Positions 46,533 to 53,795 of a stretch of 64,000 nucleotides of DNA are shown here, in pieces (within the stretch, counting starts at the first letter, position 1; each line of letters starts with the position of its first letter). Source of the DNA: JBFLVU01 sp037444825. GTDB taxonomy: Bacteria > Acidobacteriota > UBA4820 > DSQY01. Location of the stretch: NCBI GenBank assembly GCA_037444825.1, contig JBBILR010000011.1, forward strand, positions 23,955-87,954, given 5' to 3'. The notes under the pieces are model-generated. The model searched no databases and was not told the origin of the DNA. It was given only the letters and a program-made list of their open reading frames with translations. The position numbers were made by a program, and so were the translations under genes.

Positions 46533-47393
46533 ATGAGAACCCTCCAACCGTCCAGGGTGATTCCCGGGGCTCTGATGGTTCTTTTCCTGGCCCCGCTCAC
46601 GGGGTGCTTCACGTGGCAGGTTCAGGAGAGTTCCTTCTTTCACCCCATGCCCACTGAGGCCGCCGCGGACCGCGTGGAGATCCGGAGGGACGACGGGACC
46701 CTTCTCGTGGGCCGCTTCGTCGAACACCCGCGGGCCCGCGCGACCCTGGTGTACTTCGGCGGCAACCGGGAGTGCGTGGCGCGGAGCGGGGAGACCCTGG
46801 AAAAGCTCTCCGGCTTCGGACTGAACGTCCTCATGGTGGACTACCGGGGGTACGGCGCCAGCGAGGGCTCCCCCTCCCTGGAGACCTTCTTCGAGGACGC
46901 CTTAGCCGTGCTCCGCCACGCCGCGAACCGCCCCGACGCCAAAGACCTCCCTCTCCTGGCATACGGGTTCTCCCTGGGAGGGTTCGCGGCCGCCCACGCG
47001 GCCGCGGAGGAACGGTGCGACGGCCTGGTTCTCGAGGCCACGGGCACGGACGTTCAAAGTTGGATCCGGCTCGTGGTGCCGTGGTACCGAAAACCTTTTG
47101 TCCGCATCCACGTGGATGGCAGGCTCCAACGCATCGACAACGCGCAAGAGGTGCGCAAGTTCCGGGGGCCCCTGCTGGTGATGGGGGGGAAGGCGGACCA
47201 GGAGGCGCCGGCGGCCATGTCCCGGAGGCTCTTCGAAGCCTCCCCTTCGCCCAAGAAAACGCTTCACCTCTTTCCTCGCGGGATCCACGGATCGATCCGG
47301 AAAGAGGCCGAATTCGACCGCGTCTTTGCCGCCTTTCTCCGGGAGGCCGGCGTTCTGAAGGATTCCTCCACCGCTTCCGCCGGATCTCCTTGA
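46533..47393 (+). CDS. Lipoprotein alpha/beta hydrolase
   Basis: A 286-residue predicted lipoprotein: signal peptide ending LAPLTGC (lipobox, Cys25), then an alpha/beta hydrolase domain. The nucleophile elbow is GFSLGG with Ser147, the acid is likely Asp in GGKADQEAP, and the His is in FPRGIHGSIR near residue 250. This matches the BEM46/YfhR-type family, with no known physiological substrate. It is preceded by a ~130-base gap. Being attached to the outer or inner membrane, it probably acts in the periplasm. Confidence 0.85.
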   Translation: MRTLQPSRVIPGALMVLFLAPLTGCFTWQVQESSFFHPMPTEAAADRVEIRRDDGTLLVGRFVEHPRARATLVYFGGNRECVARSGETLEKLSGFGLNVLMVDYRGYGASEGSPSLETFFEDALAVLRHAANRPDAKDLPLLAYGFSLGGFAAAHAAAEERCDGLVLEATGTDVQSWIRLVVPWYRKPFVRIHVDGRLQRIDNAQEVRKFRGPLLVMGGKADQEAPAAMSRRLFEASPSPKKTLHLFPRGIHGSIRKEAEFDRVFAAFLREAGVLKDSSTASAGSP

Positions 47394-47461
47394 ACCCCGC
47401 GCCTGGCGGACCCGGAAAAACGGCGGACCGTCCCCGTGCGGCCCTGGCCCAGTCTCACCTG

Positions 47462-47470
47462 TGCTACGAT
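47462..47470 (+). promoter_or_regulatory. Extended -10 promoter candidate for the YchF-type gene
   Basis: TGC followed by TACGAT, 37 bases before the ATG at 47507. No clear -35. Confidence 0.4.
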
Positions 47471-47506
47471 AGGCCCGCGTGCCCGGTGGGCGGGCGGAGG
47501 GCGGCC

Positions 47507-48604
47507 ATGGCGCTGGCGTGCGGGATCGTGGGGCTTTCGCAGAGCGGGAAGACGACGATCTTCAACGCTTTGACGGCGTGCCGGGCGGAAACGGGCGGTT
47601 TTCGCGGGGCCGGCGCGGACCCCAACGTCGGCCAGGCGCAGGTTCCCGACCCCCGCCTCCTGGACCTGGGAAAGGTCTTCCACTCCAAGAAGATCACCCC
47701 GACGACCCTTCAGTTCGTGGACGTGGCGGGGCTCGTTCGCGGATCCTCCCGCGGCGGCGGGCTCGGCAACCAATTCCTGGCCCACCTCCGGGAGGCCGAC
47801 CTGATCGTCCACGTGGTCCGGGCCTTCGAGAACGACGGGGTCCCCCACCCCGAGGGTTCGGTGGACCCGGTGCGCGACGCGGAGACGGTGAACCTGGAAC
47901 TGGCCCTGGCGGACCTGGCCTCGGTGGAGAAGCGCATCGAGCGGACGGTGAAGCTGGCGCGCTCGGGGGACGCGGCCGCCAGGAGCCTGATGGCCGTCCT
48001 GGAAAAGCTCAAAGAGGCGCTGGAGGAGGGGCGCTTCGCCCGGGACCTTTCGTGGAGGACGGAAGAGAAACCCCTCCTGGCGGACCTCTTTCTCTTGACG
48101 ATGAAGCCGGTGATCTACGTGGCCAACGTGGACGAAGCCGGGCTCCAACCCGACCACCCTTGGCCCTCGGCGCTGGAGGAGATGGCGCGGCGGGAGGGCC
48201 GCCTCTGCATCCGGATCGCGGGGGAGGTGGAGGCCGAACTCATGGCCCTGGCCCCCGAGGAGCGCGGGGAGTTCATGGCCGCCTACGGCCTCGAGGAACC
48301 GGGGCTCCACAAGCTCATTCACGCGGCCTTCTCCGCCCTGGACCTCATGACCTTCCTCACGGCGGGGGAAAAGGAGACGCGGGCGTGGACCATCCCCAGG
48401 GGGACCAAGGCCCCCCAAGCCGCCGGCAAGATCCACTCGGACCTGGAGCGGGGCTTCATCCGGCTGGAGGTTTACTCCTACGAGGATTGGGTCGCCTGCG
48501 GGCGGGACGAGAAGAAGGTCAAGGAGCGGGGGCTGTACCGCTCGGAGGGCCGGGACTACGTGATGCGCGAGGGGGACGTCTGCCTCTTCCGCTTCAACGT
48601 TTGA
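47507..48604 (+). CDS. ychF: YchF/Ola1-family ATPase (Obg-like)
   Basis: A 365-residue TRAFAC-class NTPase. The G1 loop GLSQSGKTTIFNAL, the G3 region FVDVAGLVRGSSRGGGLGNQFL and the C-terminal TGS-like domain (TFLTAGEKETRAWTIPRGTKAPQAAGKIHSDL, DYVMREGDVCLFRFNV) are those of YchF. YchF lacks the usual NKxD guanine specificity: here the position reads VANVDEA, as expected for an ATP-preferring member. It binds ribosomes and takes part in stress and iron responses. ATG 47507 gives the standard N-terminus MALACGIVG. Confidence 0.93.
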   Translation: MALACGIVGLSQSGKTTIFNALTACRAETGGFRGAGADPNVGQAQVPDPRLLDLGKVFHSKKITPTTLQFVDVAGLVRGSSRGGGLGNQFLAHLREADLIVHVVRAFENDGVPHPEGSVDPVRDAETVNLELALADLASVEKRIERTVKLARSGDAAARSLMAVLEKLKEALEEGRFARDLSWRTEEKPLLADLFLLTMKPVIYVANVDEAGLQPDHPWPSALEEMARREGRLCIRIAGEVEAELMALAPEERGEFMAAYGLEEPGLHKLIHAAFSALDLMTFLTAGEKETRAWTIPRGTKAPQAAGKIHSDLERGFIRLEVYSYEDWVACGRDEKKVKERGLYRSEGRDYVMREGDVCLFRFNV

Positions 48605-48629
48605 CCCTCCCGAGGTCACGGAGGACCCC

Positions 48630-49013
48630 ATGGATCTGGATTTGACCAAGGGCAGGGCGTCGGCGAGCCACCTGGTCCTCCCCATCGACACGAACCCTCT
48701 GGGGGCGCTCTTCGGAGGCCGCGCCGTTCAGTGGATGGACATCGCGGCGGGCCTGGCGGCCATTCGGCTGTCGGGGAAGACCGCCGTCACCGCCTCCATC
48801 GAACGGCTGGACTTCAAGGTCCCCGTGAAGTGGGGCGACATCGCCGTGGTGGAGGCCCAGGTGGTGTCGGTGGGAAGAACCTCCATGGCGGTGGAGGTTC
48901 GGATGTTCCGGGAGGAAGCCGCCACGGGGGCGCGCCAGCTCTGCACCTCGGGCCTCTTCCACATGGTGGCCCTGGACGAGACCGGCAAGCCCACGCCGGT
49001 CCTCGCGCCGTGA
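48630..49013 (+). CDS. Acyl-CoA thioesterase (hotdog fold)
   Basis: A 127-residue single hotdog-domain protein of the YciA/BFIT type. The segment PIDTNPLGALFGGRAVQWMDIAAGLAAIR holds the catalytic Asp/Asn-type residue and the central helix; the strand block FKVPVKWGDIAVVEAQVVSVGRTSMAVEVRM completes the sheet. It probably hydrolyses acyl-CoA of unknown chain length as a homo-multimer. Its stop overlaps the GTG of the next gene as GTGA. Confidence 0.88.
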   Translation: MDLDLTKGRASASHLVLPIDTNPLGALFGGRAVQWMDIAAGLAAIRLSGKTAVTASIERLDFKVPVKWGDIAVVEAQVVSVGRTSMAVEVRMFREEAATGARQLCTSGLFHMVALDETGKPTPVLAP

Positions 49014-49861
49014 TCGTCCCCAGGAACCTCTTCCCAGGGGTCTCCCTCTTCGCCCTCCTGACCCTTGCCACCCTCTCCGGAGCGGCGGCGGTTCCCTCCG
49101 TTCCCCCCGCCCTGGGAGGGGTTGTGAAAGAGGCCCAGGCGCGCCTGGAGGCGATCTACGGGGTCCCGCCGGAGCGGCGGGGGGAGCCCCTGGCGGTGAC
49201 GGTGGCGGCGGTGCCCGAGGCGCTGCCGCCGTCGTGGGCGGGCCTTCCCCCCTTCGCCGCGGGGGCCGCCGTGGAGGAGGAGGGGAGGATCGTCGTCGTC
49301 CTCTCGCGCTGCGGCCGCTACCCCTTCGGAGACCCCCGCCAGACCCTCGTCCACGAGGTGTCGCACGTCATCCTCTACAGGGCCCTGGGCGGACGCGCCC
49401 CCCGGTGGTTCGACGAGGGCCTCGCCATGCGCATGGCCGGTGAGTGGGGCTTCTCGGACGAGTGGAACGCCGCCCTGGCCCTCCGGGAGGTGGCCCGGGG
49501 ACGGTGGCGGATCGAGCAGATGGAAGCGGACTTCGCCCGGGGGGAAGGGGCGGTGCGGCGCTCCTACGCCCTGGCCAAGGGCTTCGTGCGGGACCTCTTC
49601 CCCGACGAGGCTTCCCTTTCCCTCTTCTTGGAAGAGGCCCGCCGCCAGCGCTCCTTCGAGCGGGCCTTCGCCCTCCGCTTCGGCCGCTCTCCCGAGACGG
49701 CCTTCCAGGCCTGGGCCAAGAACCTGCCCTGGTGGGGGGAGTGGGTGGTGGTCCTTGGCTCGCCGGGCTTTCTCTGGACGCTGATCCTGATCCTCTTCTT
49801 CGCCGCCGTGGTGACCGCCCTTCGGCGCCGCCGGAGGAAGTACGAGGCGTTGCCGGACTGA
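49010..49861 (+). CDS. Membrane-anchored peptidase MA-like metalloprotease
   Basis: A 283-residue protein with an N-terminal signal/TM segment (about 7-26) and a C-terminal transmembrane helix (about 250-272) with a basic cytoplasmic tail. The core carries the gluzincin signature His115-Glu-Val-Ser-His119 with the third ligand likely in WFDEGLA (about 137-143). This is the peptidase-MA pattern, commonly found in Acidobacteriota and myxobacteria. A periplasmic active site is predicted. It starts in a GTGA overlap with the thioesterase gene. Confidence 0.75.
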   Translation: MIVPRNLFPGVSLFALLTLATLSGAAAVPSVPPALGGVVKEAQARLEAIYGVPPERRGEPLAVTVAAVPEALPPSWAGLPPFAAGAAVEEEGRIVVVLSRCGRYPFGDPRQTLVHEVSHVILYRALGGRAPRWFDEGLAMRMAGEWGFSDEWNAALALREVARGRWRIEQMEADFARGEGAVRRSYALAKGFVRDLFPDEASLSLFLEEARRQRSFERAFALRFGRSPETAFQAWAKNLPWWGEWVVVLGSPGFLWTLILILFFAAVVTALRRRRRKYEALPD

Positions 49862-49925
49862 ATCCACCCCTGGCCGGTCAACCCTTCAGGTGCCGGAGGA
49901 ACGCGAAGAGAGTCCTGGGCGCACC

Positions 49926-50627
49926 TCAGGGCGGTCCCTGAAGGGGGGCCCCTGGGCCCGGTCCGGCCTTCGCCTCCCCCTTGGAAGGCCGATCGGGTGG
50001 CTTTTCCGGCCATACCGGCCCTTCCTCTTCCCCCGCGGCGGGGACCTCCAGGGGCGGCGGGGGCGGAGGGCTGGGCTGGAAGTGCCCTTCGGCGAAAAGC
50101 GGTTGGGCCGTCCGGCCCCCGGGGAGGGGAAGGGGGGAGGTCTCCACCCGGAACCCCTCCGGCCGGCTCCAGACGGAGAGGGAACCCCCGAAGCCGTCGG
50201 CCACCGGTATGTCGGCGGCGTAGGCCGGCTCCAGGGTCTCCTTGAGGAGGTGGATCCCGGTGGCATCGGGGTAGTGTCCTTTCTCCTCCCGGTACCTCTC
50301 CAGGGCTTCGGCCACCCGCTGGAGCCGAAGGCGGCTCACCGCCTCCCGCCCGAAGTCGAGCTGGCGGCGCTTCCAATCGAGGAAAAGACCGGCCTCCACG
50401 AAAAAGAGGGCCATGGCGAGCATGCAGAGCCCGAGGCCTCCCCAGATCCACTTCTTGCCGGTGTACCGCTCGGGACGGCGCGAGCAGAGGACGTGGCTGA
50501 GGATCGCATTCACCGCCGCCAGGAGGGACGCCGCGGGGGCCAGGGGCGGCAGGAGGGCGGCCATCCCCAGCCACACCGTCAGGCGGGCGGGGAAGTCCCA
50601 GGGACCGGCGGGGGGTCTGCGGAGCAC
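49926..50627 (-). CDS. DUF4190-like membrane protein with pilin-like C-terminal region
   Basis: A 233-residue protein with two N-terminal hydrophobic helices (about 17-46 and 60-83) separated by a basic loop, as in DUF4190 domains. A periplasmic part (about 90-155) follows: LRLQRVAEALERYREEKGHYPDATGIHLLKETL and VADGFGGSLSV resemble the C-terminal body of GspG-type pseudopilins. The last 60 residues are Pro/Gly-rich. The prepilin cleavage motif is missing, so it is probably not exported as a pilin. It follows the lipid kinase gene by one base, likely co-transcribed. Confidence 0.6.
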   Translation of the reverse strand: MLRRPPAGPWDFPARLTVWLGMAALLPPLAPAASLLAAVNAILSHVLCSRRPERYTGKKWIWGGLGLCMLAMALFFVEAGLFLDWKRRQLDFGREAVSRLRLQRVAEALERYREEKGHYPDATGIHLLKETLEPAYAADIPVADGFGGSLSVWSRPEGFRVETSPLPLPGGRTAQPLFAEGHFQPSPPPPPPLEVPAAGEEEGPVWPEKPPDRPSKGEAKAGPGPGAPLQGPP

Positions 50628-50628
50628 C

Positions 50629-51552
50629 TCAGCCTCCCTTTGAAGGCGCCGGAAGCCCTTCCGGAGCCACGAGGAGGAGGGCTTGGTCCTCCACGGAAAG
50701 TTCGGCGGGGAGCGGGGCGACCACGTCGCCGTCCGCTTCGAGGGGAAAGCCGTCCGGGCCCTCCAGAAAGACGCGGCGGGTCTCGAAGGCGTGTATCCCG
50801 GGGAGCCCTTCCAGTCCCCCGCGGAGAAGACCCAGCGCCAGGCACGGCAGACGGGGCCCCAGCGGAGGCGCCACCGCCAGCACCTGGAGGACGGGCCGAA
50901 AGAAGACGGGGGCGCGGGTGAGTCGCGCGTCCCCGCCGTACCGGCGGCTCCTCAGGACGAAGACCTGGGCCGCCACCACCGGGGGTCCGCCTTCGGGGTG
51001 CACCCGGAGAAGGGGGAGTCGCGCCTCGAGGAGAACCCGGAGGGCGGCGTACCCGTAGGCCCACCCCCCCGTCTCCCGCTTCAGGGCCTCGTCGAGGCGG
51101 GCCACCGCCAGGGAGTCCAGCCCCGCCGAGGCGCAGAAGGTGAACGCCGTCCCGCCTCCGACGAGGCCCAGCGGCACCGCGCGGGCCTCGCCCCGGGCGG
51201 CCAGTTCCGCGGCCAGGAGGGGGGAGCGGGGGATCCCCAGCTCCCGCGCCAACACGTTGGCGGTGCCCATGGGGAGGAGGGCCAGGGGGACCCCCGTGCC
51301 CCGAAGGCCTTCGGCGGCCAGCCGGACGGTCCCGTCGCCCCCGCAAACCACCACGCGGCGGAACCCTTCCTCGAGGACCATCCGGCGCACCTGGGCGGAA
51401 GTGGCCCCGCCTCCGCCGGGGTCCCTCACGTCCACCTCCCACCCCTCGGCCCGAAGGAAGGATTCCAAGCGCCGCAGGAGGGCCGGTTCCGGCGCGGACC
51501 GGGCCTCCGGGTTGTGCAGGAGCAGGAGGCGGCCCCGTCGCCCGCTCGTCAC
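50629..51552 (-). CDS. Diacylglycerol/lipid kinase family protein
   Basis: A 307-residue member of the DAGK-catalytic family (YegS/BmrU/DgkB-like). The N-terminal NTP-binding region contains GGDGT at 71-75 and LPMGTANVLARELGIP at about 92-107. The C-terminal beta-sandwich (about 130-300) fits the family. It phosphorylates a lipid hydroxyl (diacylglycerol, phosphatidylglycerol or sphingosine-type), and the substrate cannot be told from sequence. GGDGT is also found in NAD kinase, but the C-terminal half is of the lipid type. The start overlaps the rel stop by four bases. Confidence 0.88.
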   Translation of the reverse strand: MTSGRRGRLLLLHNPEARSAPEPALLRRLESFLRAEGWEVDVRDPGGGGATSAQVRRMVLEEGFRRVVVCGGDGTVRLAAEGLRGTGVPLALLPMGTANVLARELGIPRSPLLAAELAARGEARAVPLGLVGGGTAFTFCASAGLDSLAVARLDEALKRETGGWAYGYAALRVLLEARLPLLRVHPEGGPPVVAAQVFVLRSRRYGGDARLTRAPVFFRPVLQVLAVAPPLGPRLPCLALGLLRGGLEGLPGIHAFETRRVFLEGPDGFPLEADGDVVAPLPAELSVEDQALLLVAPEGLPAPSKGG

Positions 51553-53708
51553 CGAGCCACCCTCCTGAGGCCGAAAACCCCGGCGATGCGGCTCAGCCGG
51601 GATTGGATCTGGGAAAGGTGCCCCTTGTCCTTAACTTGGATGGTCAATCGGACGACACCGTACCCCTTGGTGTTGACGCCGGCCTCGATGTGGCGGAGGG
51701 GAGCCTTGGCGTCGGCCACGGTCTGGGTGATCTCCGCCACGATGCCCGTCCGGTCCTCGGTCTCCACCACGAGGCTCACCTCGTGGGCCGCCGCCGGGGC
51801 GGATTCGCTCCAGAAGACCTCCATGAAGCGGTCGGGGTTGTACCGCAGGCGGGCCACGTTGGGGCAGTCGGCCCTGTGGACCATGAGGCCTTTCCCCCGG
51901 GAGGCGACGAAGCCCACCACCTCCTCTCCGGGGATGGGTTTGCAGCACCTGGCGAAGGTGAAGGCCATGCCCGGGGCCCCCCGGACCACCAGCGCCGGCT
52001 CCCTGGCTCGCTCGGAGACCGGGGCGGGACCGGCCGGGGGGAGCACCTCCGGCTCCTTGGGGACGAGCCGGCGCGCGAAATCCCGGGCGGAGACTTTCCC
52101 GTACCCGATGGCGGCCAAGAGGGCGTCCAGGTCGGAGAAGGAGACCTTCTTGAGGGCCTCCTGGAAGAGCCCCGACTGCTGGGCGTCCTTGAGGCTGACC
52201 TTCAGCCGCTTCAGCTCCCGGTCCAGGTCCGCCCGCCCGGTCTCGATGGCCTTGGCTTTCTCCTGTGCGTTGAGGAAGGCGCGGATCTTGGAAAGGGCGC
52301 GGCTGGTGACGGCGGCCTTCAACCAGTCCCGGGAGGGCTTTCCCGTGGGACTCTTGATGATTTCCACCCGGTCCCCGCTCTTGAGGGGGGTCTTCAAGGG
52401 TACGATCTTTCCGTTGACCTTGGCCCCGACGCAGTGGTGGCCCAGGTCCGAGTGGATGGCGTAGGCCAAATCGATGGGGGTGGCCCCCCGGGGCAAGGAA
52501 AAGACCTCCCCCCGCGGGCTGAAGACGTAGACCTCCTTGGGGTACAGGTCCAGCCGCAGGTTCTGGAGAAACTCCCGGGCCGACCCTTCCCCCTCCCGGA
52601 TGGACTCCACGAAGGAGCGAAGCCACTGGGTGGTTTTGGCCTCATCCTCCTCCGAGAGGCGCCCCTCCTTGTACTGCCAGTGGGCGGCCAGGCCGTTCTC
52701 CGCTTCCTCGTGCATGGCGAAGGTCCGGATCTGGATTTCGAAGGGCTGCCCCCCGGGACCGATCACCGACGTGTGGATGGAGCGGTAGTGGTTTTCCTTG
52801 GGAAGGGCGATGAAGTCCTTGAAACGCCCCGGGACCGGTTTCCAGGTGGGGTGGTTGTGGATGGCCCCCAGGGCGGCGTAGCAGTCTTTCACCGTGGGGA
52901 CCAGGATGCGGAAGGCCATGTAGTCGTACACCTGGTCCACCGAGATCCCCTGGCGCCGCAGTTTGGCGAAGATGCTGTAGAGGTGCTTCACCCGCCCCGT
53001 GACCTTCCCCTCCACGTGGACCGTCTCCAGAAGCTGCCGGAGCTCCTGGGAGGTCTCCTCGATGAAGTTTTCGTTGTAGGCCCTGCGCTCCTGCAGGAGG
53101 CGCGTGAGGGCGGCGTAATCCTCCGGGTAGGCGTAGCGGAAGGAAAGGTCCTCCAGCTCGGCCTTCACCCGGCCCAGCCCCAGGCGGTAGGCGATGGGGG
53201 CGTAGATCTGGAGCGTCTCCTGCGCCTTCACCGGACGCCGCTCCTCCGGAAGGCCCTCCAGGGTCCTCATGTTGTGCAGGCGGTCGGCCAGTTTCACGAG
53301 GATCACCCGGATGTCGTCCACCATGGCCAGGATGACCTTCCGGAGGGAGGCGTACTCCCGTTCCTGCCGGGAGACGGTGGGGACGTTGTCCTCGATCTTG
53401 GTCACGCCGTCCACGATATGGGCCACCGCCGGGCCGAAGCGGCGCTCGATCTCCCCGAGGGAGACGGCGTGGTTGTCCTCCACCACGTCGTGGAGGAGCC
53501 CCGCCACCAGCGCCGTGTCGTCGGCCCGGAGGTCCGCCAGGATGTCCGTCACCGCCACGGGGTGGACCAGGTACGGCTCCCCGGTGTACCTCTGCTGGCC
53601 CTCGTGGGCGAAGGCGGAAAAGAGGTACGCCTTCTGCAGGAGCCTCTCGTCCGACGAGGGGTTGTACCTCTTGACCTTCTCCAGGACGTGGTCGATGCGC
53701 GGCAGCAT
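51549..53708 (-). CDS. rel: Bifunctional (p)ppGpp synthetase/hydrolase Rel
   Basis: A 719-residue long RSH enzyme. The HD hydrolase is intact with His73-Asp74 and Glu77-Asp78 (HDVVED). The synthetase domain has RVKHLYSIFAKL and YRSIHTSV, and the RFKD motif is of the RXKD type seen in bifunctional Rel (monofunctional RelA has EXDD). TGS (about 400-460; VFSPRGEVFSLPRGATPIDLAYAIHSDLGHH), a helical/zinc-finger region and a C-terminal ACT domain follow. It both makes and degrades ppGpp. ATG 53708 matches the family start; an ATG 19 codons upstream does not. A -10 lies only eight bases before it. Confidence 0.95.
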   Translation of the reverse strand: MLPRIDHVLEKVKRYNPSSDERLLQKAYLFSAFAHEGQQRYTGEPYLVHPVAVTDILADLRADDTALVAGLLHDVVEDNHAVSLGEIERRFGPAVAHIVDGVTKIEDNVPTVSRQEREYASLRKVILAMVDDIRVILVKLADRLHNMRTLEGLPEERRPVKAQETLQIYAPIAYRLGLGRVKAELEDLSFRYAYPEDYAALTRLLQERRAYNENFIEETSQELRQLLETVHVEGKVTGRVKHLYSIFAKLRRQGISVDQVYDYMAFRILVPTVKDCYAALGAIHNHPTWKPVPGRFKDFIALPKENHYRSIHTSVIGPGGQPFEIQIRTFAMHEEAENGLAAHWQYKEGRLSEEDEAKTTQWLRSFVESIREGEGSAREFLQNLRLDLYPKEVYVFSPRGEVFSLPRGATPIDLAYAIHSDLGHHCVGAKVNGKIVPLKTPLKSGDRVEIIKSPTGKPSRDWLKAAVTSRALSKIRAFLNAQEKAKAIETGRADLDRELKRLKVSLKDAQQSGLFQEALKKVSFSDLDALLAAIGYGKVSARDFARRLVPKEPEVLPPAGPAPVSERAREPALVVRGAPGMAFTFARCCKPIPGEEVVGFVASRGKGLMVHRADCPNVARLRYNPDRFMEVFWSESAPAAAHEVSLVVETEDRTGIVAEITQTVADAKAPLRHIEAGVNTKGYGVVRLTIQVKDKGHLSQIQSRLSRIAGVFGLRRVAR

Positions 53709-53716
53709 AGCCTGAC

Positions 53717-53722
53717 AGTATA
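53717..53722 (-). promoter_or_regulatory. Possible -10 box very close to the rel start codon
   Basis: TATACT on the minus strand ends eight bases before the rel ATG. No SD lies in between, and no good -35 was found. If real, the rel mRNA would have almost no 5' leader. Confidence 0.35.
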
Positions 53723-53758
53723 AGCCATGAGACCGAACCCCGCATGGACGGGGACCGG

Positions 53759-53787
53759 TTGACACCCCGGAGGCCGTCGCCTAGGAT
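53759..53787 (+). promoter_or_regulatory. Sigma70-like promoter for the MCP-SBP fusion gene
   Basis: A perfect TTGACA and TAGGAT are separated by exactly 17 bases. The expected transcript start near 53794 would fall at the upstream ATG (53796), which favours the internal TTG start at 53814 that has its own SD. Confidence 0.55.
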
Positions 53788-53795
53788 GGAGCGGA

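Noticed and set aside
49862..49925. Possible terminator between the peptidase MA-like and DUF4190-like genes
   Set aside because: No convincing hairpin with a T-run could be found in the 64-base convergent gap.
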